From the NCBI GenBank assembly GCA_031269875.1, contig JAISYM010000107.1, forward strand, positions 1 through 33,831: a stretch of 33,831 bases of DNA, given 5' to 3'. The position numbers and the translations under genes are program-made. How positions within the stretch are numbered: position 1 is the stretch's first letter; the number at the start of each line of letters is the position of its first letter. The notes beneath the pieces were generated by a model. The model saw only the letters and a list, made by a program, of their open reading frames with translations, was not told where the DNA came from and did no database searches. Positions 7,618-14,274 of the stretch are shown here, in pieces. This stretch comes from Synergistaceae bacterium. Lineage in GTDB: Bacteria; Synergistota; Synergistia; Synergistales; Synergistaceae.

Positions 7618-8696
7618 TTTAACAGCCCATCCCCAGACACCAGCAGTCCGTCGAGAGCGCATAGGGCAAGGCTTGCTTCGACTGCCGGAACCGCGCGCGG
7701 CGCGACGCAAGGATCGTGGCGGCCCAAGATCCTGAGCGTCGTCTCCTGTTTTGACGCGGCGTCGACGGACTCTTGAGGGAGCGCGATGGACGCGGTCGGC
7801 TTAAACGCGGCCCGCGCGACAATTGGCATGCCGTTCGTGATGCCGCCTAAAATCCCGCCGCTGTTGTTCGTCCGAGAAACTATCCTGCCGTTTTCGAGGC
7901 GGATCGCGTCGTTAGCCTCGCTTCCCCTCATCGAGGCGAGGCGGAAGCCTCGGCCAAACTCGACTCCCTTGACGGCGGGGATTGAAAAGAGCAGCGAAGC
8001 CGCGGCGCTCTCCATAGAGCCGAAAAACGGCTCGCCGATCCCCCCGCGCAGACCGAATACGGCGGCCTCGACTACGCCTCCCACCGAGTCTCCGCGCTCT
8101 TTCGCGGCCCTTATCTCCGCCTTCATGGCCTCCGCGATCTCGGCGGACGCCGGAAAATCCGCGGCGAGGGCGGCGCGGAACTCCGAAGCGGACCCGTATT
8201 CCTCCCGCGCCGGTTCATCGGATACGCCGCCTATCGCGGTGATTCTCGCGCATATCTCGACGCCGCGGCGTGACAGAATCTGTTTGGCTATGCTCCCGGC
8301 AAACACGAGCGGCGCGGTAAGCCTTCCCGAAAAGTGCCCGCCGCCGCGGAGGTCGGCGTATCCGCCGAACTTGAGCAGAGCCGTCCAGTCCGCGTGTCCC
8401 GGACGCAGTATCGTATCGTAGTCACGAGAGCGGGCGTCTCTGTTGTAGATTACGCCGCAAACGGGAGCGCCCGTCGTCTTATCGCGGAGGATTCCGCTTA
8501 AAATCACGACCTCGTCAGGTTCGTTTCTCGCCGTGGACAGATCGTTGCCGCCTGGCGCGCGCCGCGCCATCTCGCGTGCCGTTTCCGCCGCGTCGATCGC
8601 CTCGCCGGCCGGCAGGCCGTCTATCACGATTCCAATCGCCGGTCCGTGAGACTCGCCGAATATCGAAAGTTTTAACCTGTTTCCCCAGGCGTTCAT
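7614..8696 (-). CDS. aroC: Chorismate synthase
   Basis: Converts 5-enolpyruvylshikimate-3-phosphate to chorismate using reduced FMN, the last common step of the pathway. The 360-residue protein has family signatures in order: an N-terminal GESHGPAIGIVIDGLPAG, GGNDLSTARNEPDEV, RPGHADWTALLKFG, and GGGHFSGRLTAPLVFAG. Near the C-terminus come SGGILGGITNG and HDPCVAPRAVPAVEA. The ATG overlaps the aroB stop (ATGA) and its own stop overlaps the aroKE start. Its substrate must be made by an EPSP synthase encoded outside this window. Confidence 0.97.
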   Translation of the reverse strand: MNAWGNRLKLSIFGESHGPAIGIVIDGLPAGEAIDAAETAREMARRAPGGNDLSTARNEPDEVVILSGILRDKTTGAPVCGVIYNRDARSRDYDTILRPGHADWTALLKFGGYADLRGGGHFSGRLTAPLVFAGSIAKQILSRRGVEICARITAIGGVSDEPAREEYGSASEFRAALAADFPASAEIAEAMKAEIRAAKERGDSVGGVVEAAVFGLRGGIGEPFFGSMESAAASLLFSIPAVKGVEFGRGFRLASMRGSEANDAIRLENGRIVSRTNNSGGILGGITNGMPIVARAAFKPTASIALPQESVDAASKQETTLRILGRHDPCVAPRAVPAVEASLALCALDGLLVSGDGLLK

Positions 8697-9802
8697 CTGC
8701 CGCCTCCTTCAAAGTCAAGCCGGGTCTGACCGTTCATGCCGGGTTTAAGCAGGGCTTCTATTTCAGAAAATGACATCCTCTTTACAAAAGCGTCGCCGAT
8801 TCTCCGCAGCAAGATCATTCGCACGCCGCCCTCCACGCTCTTTTTGTCGGCGGACAGGAGGGGGATCAGGGGGGCGGAGTCTTGCGGGTAATCGGCGTCC
8901 AGCCCCCACGCGGAAAGGGCTTTTCGGATCTTGTCCGCCGTGCCGGGCCGCGTGACCCCGGCGCGCTCGCCGATAACCGCCGCAATCACCATGCCGAAAG
9001 CCACGGCCTCGCCGTGGCGGTATTCGCCGAAGCCGGAAATTTTCTCGATCGCGTGTCCAAACGTATGACCGAAGTTTAGCAGCATTCGCCGTCTGGAATC
9101 GAGTTCGTCGCGCTCCACGATTTCGCTCTTGATGCGGCAGCATTCGCCCGCGATCTCCGCCATACCGCCAACGGGCGTCCTGTCCAGGAGCTTGTTAAAG
9201 AGGTTTGCGGAGCTGATGGCGCCGTATTTGATAACCTCGGACACGCCGCATCTTATCTCGCGCTCCGGCAGCGTTTCAAGTGTGGACGTGTCGGTTACGA
9301 CGAGCTTTGGCTGATAAAATACGCCGGCTAAATTTTTCCCCTGGGGGAGATTTACCGCCGTCTTTCCGCCGACGCTTGAGTCCACCTGGGCCAGGAGGGT
9401 CGTCGGGATCTGAACGTACCTAATGCCGCGCATCCAAGTGGCGGCCGCGAACCCAGCCATATCCCCGACGACTCCGCCGCCGAACGCGATTACGAGCCCA
9501 TCCCGCCTGAGTCCCATCCAGGCAAAGCCGTCGTAAAGACAGGATAATCCGCCCAGCGTCTTGTTTTCTTCCCCGGCGGGGGATACTATCGGTTCAAAGG
9601 CGACGCCCGCTTCCGACAGCGACGACGCGAGGCGCTCTCCCCAGAGCCGCCAGACGTTCGTGTCGGTCACGACGGCCACCGGGCTTCTCGAGATGCAGAG
9701 CGGCGATATCAGATCTCCCGCGTTTTCAAGAATGCCGCGCCCTATTAAAATGACGTACTTCCTCTCCGCTAACCCAACCTCAACGCTCCTCTCGATTTTC
9801 AT
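8693..9802 (-). CDS. aroB: 3-dehydroquinate synthase
   Basis: Cyclises DAHP to 3-dehydroquinate with NAD and a divalent metal. The 369-residue protein shows SPAGEENKTL, the nucleotide-binding GGGVVGDMAGF (108-118), PTTLLAQVDSSVGGKTAVN (about 133-151), and LNFGHTFGHAIE with metal-ligand histidines. The reading frame is open further upstream, to 10057. The ATG at 9802 gives a normal N-terminus and overlaps the tyrA stop as ATGA, so it is the chosen start. It is the second structural gene of the attenuator-controlled operon. Confidence 0.96.
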   Translation of the reverse strand: MKIERSVEVGLAERKYVILIGRGILENAGDLISPLCISRSPVAVVTDTNVWRLWGERLASSLSEAGVAFEPIVSPAGEENKTLGGLSCLYDGFAWMGLRRDGLVIAFGGGVVGDMAGFAAATWMRGIRYVQIPTTLLAQVDSSVGGKTAVNLPQGKNLAGVFYQPKLVVTDTSTLETLPEREIRCGVSEVIKYGAISSANLFNKLLDRTPVGGMAEIAGECCRIKSEIVERDELDSRRRMLLNFGHTFGHAIEKISGFGEYRHGEAVAFGMVIAAVIGERAGVTRPGTADKIRKALSAWGLDADYPQDSAPLIPLLSADKKSVEGGVRMILLRRIGDAFVKRMSFSEIEALLKPGMNGQTRLDFEGGGR

Positions 9803-10644
9803 CTTCTCAGCATCTCCCTCTTGTTCGTGCCGGCGCGGTCCAGTATGCCGAACAGCCGCCGCTCGTCGCCGCTTGCGAGCGCCTCGCTGATTTGCGTCAG
9901 GTTTTGGATATAGCGGTCGAGCCGAGCTTTTGTAAAGGCGCGATTGTCCATCAGCAGTTCCGTCCACGCTTCCGCGTCGATATCCGCCACGCGCGTGCAG
10001 TCCCGAAACGCGCCGGCCGTGAAAGCCTGAGTCATTTCGGGGGGGTATTCCGCGCATAGGCAGGCGGACGCGATATGCATCAGGTCGCTCGTGTAGGCGA
10101 CGATCGCGTCGTGTTTTTCGGGCTCACAGACGGCTGTCCGGGCCGCGCCTATGTGTGACGCCATCTCGCGCATGAGGCTTACGTTCTCCGGTTTGCTTGA
10201 CGGAAGCGGGCAGATGATGAATCCGGAGTTTTTGTATATCGCGGGGTCGGCGTTCTGAAACCCAGCGCGCTCTTTACCGGCCATAGGGTGAATCCCGACG
10301 TAGTCGGACGCCTCCGGCAGCAGTCCTTCGATCCTCGCGTACAGCCCGCTCTTTACGCCGCAGATATCGGAGACGAGGGCGCCGCGGCGGAAAGCCCGGG
10401 CGTTCGCTTCGATCAATCCGGGTATGTGATGCGCGTAAACGCAGAAGATAACGATATCGGCGCCGTCTATCGCGCTTCCGGCGTCCGCGTGGACCTCGTC
10501 GACCATGCCGAGCGACGCGGCTCTTTCGCACGCTTCGGCAAGGATGTCGGCGCCAGCTATCTTAGCGCCGCGCCATCCCCGCAGCGCGCCGGCTAAAGAA
10601 GCTCCCATCAGTCCCAGCCCTACAATGCAAATCCTGCAGATCAT
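9799..10644 (-). CDS. tyrA: Prephenate dehydrogenase
   Basis: Oxidises prephenate to 4-hydroxyphenylpyruvate in tyrosine synthesis. The 281-residue protein begins with a Rossmann motif GLGLMGASLAG (9-19). It has IHPMAGKERAGF (118-129) with the catalytic His, and the helical C-terminal dimerisation domain of the family. There is no chorismate mutase domain and no C-terminal ACT domain. The frame is open to 10818 but the upstream part overlaps the leader terminator. The ATG at 10644 has GGGAGGA 6 bases upstream and gives a family-like N-terminus (MICRICIVGLGLMG). It is the first structural gene after the attenuator. Confidence 0.95.
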   Translation of the reverse strand: MICRICIVGLGLMGASLAGALRGWRGAKIAGADILAEACERAASLGMVDEVHADAGSAIDGADIVIFCVYAHHIPGLIEANARAFRRGALVSDICGVKSGLYARIEGLLPEASDYVGIHPMAGKERAGFQNADPAIYKNSGFIICPLPSSKPENVSLMREMASHIGAARTAVCEPEKHDAIVAYTSDLMHIASACLCAEYPPEMTQAFTAGAFRDCTRVADIDAEAWTELLMDNRAFTKARLDRYIQNLTQISEALASGDERRLFGILDRAGTNKREMLRR

Positions 10645-10695
10645 GCCATTCCTCCCATGCAGCCAGGCCGCGCCCGACACGAAGTCTCTCGGTAT

Positions 10696-10730
10696 AAAAA
10701 ACAGCCGGGATCCTGTCTCCGATCCCGGCT
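10696..10730 (-). terminator. Attenuator terminator of the aro operon
   Basis: On the minus strand a perfect 10-bp stem AGCCGGGATC / GATCCCGGCT (10721-10730 and 10703-10712) has an 8-nt loop. It is followed by TG and a run of six T. It lies 52 bases before the tyrA start and after the leader peptide. Its 5' arm also pairs with a segment inside the leader peptide gene, so the hairpin is conditional. It may also stop read-through from clpB, which has no terminator of its own. Confidence 0.9.
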
Positions 10731-10812
10731 TTACGTGTTGATTGCGCTTTATCTGACTGTCGTTCAGACGCTGGATCGCCGACAAGCGTAAATCCCATGT
10801 AAAGCGGGATTT
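10722..10812 (-). promoter_or_regulatory. Antiterminator and pause structures of the aro attenuator
   Basis: Leader segment 2 (10799-10810, read ATCCCGCTTTAC) pairs with segment 3 (10722-10734) over 12 bp with a single bulged base. Segment 3 includes the 5' arm of the terminator, so this pairing excludes termination. Segment 2 can instead join a local hairpin, AAATCCC (10806-10812) with GGGATTT (10790-10796). Segment 2 lies inside codons 25-29 of the leader peptide, just downstream of the Tyr/Phe codons. A ribosome stalled on those codons leaves segment 2 free; one that reads on covers it. The base pairs are seen in the sequence; the switching is inferred from known attenuators. Confidence 0.82.
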
Positions 10813-10883
10813 TCGCAAGTAAAAGAGAACAGCGTCGTATAATAGTAAACCGGTAAATTACATACGTTCCGATCTGACTTCAT
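10764..10883 (-). CDS. Aromatic leader peptide (attenuation)
   Basis: A 39-codon ORF in the leader of tyrA. The ATG at 10883 is preceded by a strong GGGAGGAGG Shine-Dalgarno about 9 bases upstream. Codons 12-21 encode VYYYTTLFSF: three adjacent Tyr codons (10839-10847), then Phe at 19 and 21, with another Tyr at codon 32. This composition, its place after a consensus promoter and before a conditional terminator match Phe/Trp-type leader peptides. The function is to sense charged tRNA-Tyr and tRNA-Phe; the peptide itself need have no function. I recognise no named homologue. The frame is open upstream to 10967, but that part precedes the predicted transcription start. Confidence 0.85.
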   Translation of the reverse strand: MKSDRNVCNLPVYYYTTLFSFTCENPALHGIYACRRSSV

Positions 10884-10938
10884 ACCCCCGCGCCTCCTCC
10901 CGTGAATCCAATAGAATGTTCCAGCGTCATTGCGCCAA

Positions 10939-10967
10939 TTTATAAACGAGAAGCCCCAGTTTGTCAA
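10939..10967 (-). promoter_or_regulatory. Promoter of the tyrA-aro operon
   Basis: Perfect TTGACA (10962-10967), a 17-base spacer and TATAAA (10939-10944) on the minus strand. The -35 begins 4 bases after the clpB stop codon. Predicted start of transcription is near 10932, which puts the leader peptide Shine-Dalgarno about 35 nt into the RNA. The first bases (10921-10928, GACGCTGG) are complementary to CCAGCGTC at 10768-10775, at the end of the leader peptide gene. That could form an additional long-range stem. Confidence 0.88.
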
Positions 10968-10971
10968 GGCG

Positions 10972-13572
10972 TTACACCCCTCTCACCACCAGGTCGCTGC
11001 CCTGATTTTCGACAGTGATCGTACCGCCGTCTCCGACTTCGCCGCTGATAAGTTCCTTCGCGATAGCGGTCTCCAGGTTTTTCTGGATGTACCGTTTTAT
11101 CGGGCGCGCGCCGTAAACGGGATCGAAGGAGTTTTTCGCTATCAGCGACAGCGCGCCGGGCGTCACGTTGAGCGATATGTTCCTGTCCGCCAGGCGATTC
11201 GCGACGGAGGCGGTCATGAGCTTGACTATCCTCTCTATTTCGTCGAGGCGCAGAGGCTTGAAGATTATTATATCGTCCACGCGGTTCAAAAACTCCGGTC
11301 TGAAACGCGAGCGCATCTCGCCCATGACGGAATCCCTGGCTTCCTCCGTGATGGCGCCGGACGCGGATATTCCGTTCGCTATCAGATGCGCGCCGATATT
11401 GCTCGTCATTATTATCACAGTGTTCTTGAAGCTCACAGTGAGTCCGTGACTGTCGGTCACCCGGCCGTCGTCCAGTATCTGAAGCAGTATGTTGAATACG
11501 TCAGGGTGCGCCTTCTCTATCTCGTCAAAGAGAACCACGGAGTACGGTCTCCGGCGCACGGCTTCCGTAAGCTGTCCGCCCTCGTCGTATCCGACGTAAC
11601 CCGGAGGCGCGCCAAGGAGACGCGATGTGGCGTGACGTTCCATATACTCCGACATGTCTATGCGGATCATACTCTCCTCCGAATCGAAGAGGGTTTCCGC
11701 CAGAGTGCGCGCCAGTTCGGTCTTGCCGACCCCGGTTGGCCCCAGGAATATGAAAGATCCGATCGGGCGTCTCGGGTCGTTTATGCCGGATCTCGCGCGG
11801 AGCACTGCGTCCGCCACCAGGTTCACGGCGTCGTTTTGCCCTATTACGCGCCCGTGCAATATCTCAGGCAGCCGGAGCAGCTTGTCGCGCTCGCCCTCTA
11901 TCAGCTTCGTAACGGGAATTCCCGTCCACTTCGAGACTATGGAGGCTATCTCGTCCTCAGTCACTTCCTCTCGAAGGAGCCTGTGGCCGTTTGCGCTCTC
12001 AAGCTTGGATTCTTCTTCCTTCAGCTTTTTCGTGAGATCCGGCAGAACCCCGTGACGCAGTTCCGCCGCTCTGTTCAGGTCGTATTCGCGCTCCGCCCTT
12101 TCGATGTCTCCCTTTGTGGATTCGATTTGCTCACGCAGCCCACGCACACCGGCGATATTTGCCTTCTCGGACTCGTACCGCGCTTTGAGAGCGCTGGATT
12201 CCTCGCGCAGGTCGGACAGCTCCTTCGAAAGCGCCTCCAACCGTTCGGCGCTCGCCCTGTCGCTCTCCTTTTTAAGGGCCGCCTCCTCTATCTCCAGCTG
12301 CATTATCCTGCGGGAGACTGTGTCCAACTCCGCGGGCATGGAGTCTATGTCCGTGCGGATCATGGCGCATGCCTCGTCAACCAGGTCGATTGCTTTATCG
12401 GGCAGGAATCTGTCCGGTATATATCTGTTTGAGAGGACGGCTGCCGAGACGAGCGCGTTATCCTGTATCCGGACTCCGTGGTGGACCTGAAAGCGTTCCT
12501 TCAGCCCGCGCAGGATAGAGACAGCGTCCTGCACGTCCGGCTGTTCGATCAATACGGGCTGAAAGCGCCTCTCAAGCGCGGCGTCCTTCTCTATATGCAG
12601 GCGATATTCCGCGATCGTGGTGGCGCCTATGCAGTGCAGCTCTCCGCGAGCGAGCATCGGTTTCAGCATATTGCCGGCGTCCAAGGCCCCGTCTGCCTTT
12701 CCGGCGCCCACGATCGTGTGCAGCTCGTCAATAAAGAGTATGACCCTGCCGCAGCTCTTCTGTACCTCTGTCAGAACCGCCTTGAGGCGCTCTTCAAATT
12801 CGCCTCTGTACTTAGCGCCCGCGATAAGCGAACCCATATCGAGCGCGAAGATGGAACGGTCCTTCAAGCCCTCGGGCACGTCGCCGCGAACGATTCGCAT
12901 GGCCAGCCCCTCGACGACCGCTGTCTTGCCAACTCCCGGTTCGCCTATGAGCACGGGGTTGTTCTTTGTCTTTCGGCTCAGTATCCTTATCACGCGCCGT
13001 ATCTCCTCATCGCGCCCGATGACGGGATCCAGCTTGTTTTCTCCCGCTTCCTTCACGAGGTCGCGCCCGTATTTGCCAAGCACCTCGTAGGTTTCCTCCG
13101 GGTTAGCGCTCGTGACGCGCTGATTCCCCCTCACTTGTGTCAGCACGGAAAGAAAACGCTCCTCTGTGACGCCGAACGTTTTGAAAATTCTGCCCACCGG
13201 AGTCGATGCCGGCGACGCCAAGAGCCGCAAAAAGATATGCTCGACGGAGACGTATTCGTCCTTCATGCGCTTTGCGGTGTTCTCGGCTTCAACGAGTTTC
13301 GACGCCAGAGACTGCGAGATGAAAATTTTACCCGGCTGGTAGCCGCTCGATATTCTGGGTTTTGAGGCAAGTTCCTTCTCCGCCTCTTTTGCCAGTGATT
13401 CGGGGGATACGCCCATGCACTCGGCGACTCTGGGTATAAGCCCGTCCTCCTGCCGCAGAAGGGCTAAGAGCAGGTGAAGTTCGTCCGTCTCCTGATGGCC
13501 CATGCTTATTGCGATATTTTGCGCCTCCATGATCGCGGCCTGTGATTTTTCTGTCATTTTATTTAGATTCAT
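10972..13572 (-). CDS. clpB: ATP-dependent disaggregase ClpB
   Basis: An 866-residue Hsp100 chaperone that resolubilises aggregated proteins in the cytoplasm, with DnaK partners encoded elsewhere. Domain order is complete: Clp N-terminal repeats (about 1-150), AAA-1 with Walker A GEPGVGKT at 210-217 and Walker B VILFIDE, and the coiled-coil middle domain (about 400-530) that separates ClpB from ClpA/C. AAA-2 follows, with Walker A GPTGVGKT at 611-618 and the pore loop [13 protein letters not shown], then a C-terminal D2-small domain. GGGAG lies 8 bases before the ATG. No CIRCE element was seen upstream. No terminator follows; the tyrA promoter abuts the stop codon. Confidence 0.98.
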   Translation of the reverse strand: MNLNKMTEKSQAAIMEAQNIAISMGHQETDELHLLLALLRQEDGLIPRVAECMGVSPESLAKEAEKELASKPRISSGYQPGKIFISQSLASKLVEAENTAKRMKDEYVSVEHIFLRLLASPASTPVGRIFKTFGVTEERFLSVLTQVRGNQRVTSANPEETYEVLGKYGRDLVKEAGENKLDPVIGRDEEIRRVIRILSRKTKNNPVLIGEPGVGKTAVVEGLAMRIVRGDVPEGLKDRSIFALDMGSLIAGAKYRGEFEERLKAVLTEVQKSCGRVILFIDELHTIVGAGKADGALDAGNMLKPMLARGELHCIGATTIAEYRLHIEKDAALERRFQPVLIEQPDVQDAVSILRGLKERFQVHHGVRIQDNALVSAAVLSNRYIPDRFLPDKAIDLVDEACAMIRTDIDSMPAELDTVSRRIMQLEIEEAALKKESDRASAERLEALSKELSDLREESSALKARYESEKANIAGVRGLREQIESTKGDIERAEREYDLNRAAELRHGVLPDLTKKLKEEESKLESANGHRLLREEVTEDEIASIVSKWTGIPVTKLIEGERDKLLRLPEILHGRVIGQNDAVNLVADAVLRARSGINDPRRPIGSFIFLGPTGVGKTELARTLAETLFDSEESMIRIDMSEYMERHATSRLLGAPPGYVGYDEGGQLTEAVRRRPYSVVLFDEIEKAHPDVFNILLQILDDGRVTDSHGLTVSFKNTVIIMTSNIGAHLIANGISASGAITEEARDSVMGEMRSRFRPEFLNRVDDIIIFKPLRLDEIERIVKLMTASVANRLADRNISLNVTPGALSLIAKNSFDPVYGARPIKRYIQKNLETAIAKELISGEVGDGGTITVENQGSDLVVRGV

Positions 13573-13617
13573 TATGTCAACTCCCGTAATAATTATTGAT
13601 TATTATTGTTTATTATC

Positions 13618-13646
13618 ACATATCAAGTTTAATCAGGCAATGTCAA
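13618..13646 (-). promoter_or_regulatory. Possible clpB promoter
   Basis: A perfect TTGACA (13641-13646) on the minus strand is followed at 17 bases by a poor -10 (ATATGT). An alternative is GATAAT, at a longer spacing. No CIRCE inverted repeat and no clear heat-shock sigma factor motif is present. The -35 is solid but the assignment is weak. Confidence 0.35.
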
Positions 13647-13814
13647 AAAATATAACCCCCCATAATCACAGGTCTCGTTATTTAAGAATATATTATATTT
13701 TTTGAAAATATCTGTGCGTATCAATAATTTTCAGCGTTTTATCGCGTTTTAAGTATATCGGCGTTTTACGCGGCGAATTTATTGGGTTTCTTCAAGTTAA
13801 TTTCGAAACACTGC

Positions 13815-13843
13815 TTGACAGATGCGGAAAATTCAACTATTGT
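13815..13843 (+). promoter_or_regulatory. Promoter of the cold-shock gene
   Basis: TTGACA (13815-13820), a 17-base spacer and TATTGT (13838-13843). Predicted start of transcription is near 13850, giving a 5' UTR of about 48 nt that contains a hairpin carrying the ribosome binding site. Confidence 0.78.
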
Positions 13844-13878
13844 GCAGCTGTTGGCAGGCGCCGCTAACGATAATATCT

Positions 13879-13893
13879 TGTTGGGAGGCAACA
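13879..13893 (+). promoter_or_regulatory. Shine-Dalgarno displayed in a hairpin loop
   Basis: TGTTG-GGAGG-CAACA: a 5-bp stem whose entire 5-nt loop is the Shine-Dalgarno of the cold-shock gene, 9 bases before its TTG start. Presenting the site in a loop could keep it accessible at low temperature. That role is inference from the sequence only. Confidence 0.5.
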
Positions 13894-13897
13894 CGAT

Positions 13898-14101
13898 TTG
13901 AAAAGCAACGGCACGGTAAAATGGTTCAACGCAACCAAGGGTTATGGTTTCATCACGACCGATGAGGGAAGCGACGTATTTGTTCACTTCAGCGCCATTC
14001 AGGGCGAAGGCTTTAAGACGCTGGACGAGGGGCAGAAGGTCTCTTTTGAGATCACACAGGGGACAAAGGGACCGCAGGCTTCGGACGTAGTTAAAATCTA
14101 A
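13898..14101 (+). CDS. Cold-shock domain protein (CspA family)
   Basis: A 67-residue single OB-fold protein binding single-stranded RNA and DNA, usually acting as an RNA chaperone. It carries both nucleic-acid motifs: RNP1-like KGYGFIT (residues 14-20) and RNP2-like VFVHFSAI (27-34). The opening [14 protein letters not shown] and closing [10 protein letters not shown] are typical. The start is TTG, supported by GGGAGG 9 bases upstream; no in-frame ATG occurs in the family-conserved N-terminus. It is monocistronic, with its own promoter and a terminator at 14205. Whether it is cold-induced cannot be told from sequence. Confidence 0.96.
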   Translation: MKSNGTVKWFNATKGYGFITTDEGSDVFVHFSAIQGEGFKTLDEGQKVSFEITQGTKGPQASDVVKI

Positions 14102-14204
14102 TTGAGCTATTGCGGGGAATTCTTCATTTATTCTCGAAAGTGAATATGATCCGTGTGACCTGCTAGGCGCGAGTGAGCGGCATATAAGCTAGGTGACTTA
14201 TTTT

Positions 14205-14232
14205 AGGAGGCGATCATGGTCGTCTCCTTTTT
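14205..14232 (+). terminator. Intrinsic terminator after csp
   Basis: A 9-bp stem AGGAGGCGA / TCGTCTCCT with a TCATGG loop runs into a T5 stretch. It separates the cold-shock gene from the Lon-like protease gene, whose ATG follows 42 bases later. No convincing separate promoter for the protease gene was found in the 173-base gap. Confidence 0.85.
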
Positions 14233-14274
14233 CATATTGAATAAATCATTAGAACTTGGCGGGAGAGGATCCTC

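Larger units (their letters stand above)
13573..13897. other. AT-rich divergent intergenic region clpB / csp
   Basis: A 325-base region between the divergent clpB and cold-shock genes, much richer in A+T than its surroundings. It holds the csp promoter on the plus strand and a possible clpB promoter on the minus strand. It also holds three spaced GCGTTTTA-like boxes (13734-13771) of unknown meaning. No gene was found; the short ORFs here are low-complexity or overlap the csp gene. Confidence 0.6.

Noticed and set aside
10645-10818. Longer tyrA start at 10818
   Set aside because: The extension would encode the antiterminator and terminator segments, has no family similarity, and the ATG at 10644 has a strong Shine-Dalgarno.
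10930-12432. 500-codon plus-strand ORF opposite clpB
   Set aside because: It lies entirely antisense to a full-length, motif-complete ClpB and shows no protein family features; long antisense frames are expected in GC-rich genes.
13573-13740. Possible CIRCE or heat-shock sigma factor site upstream of clpB
   Set aside because: No TTAGCACTC inverted repeat and no clear CTTGAA/CCCCAT pair was found.
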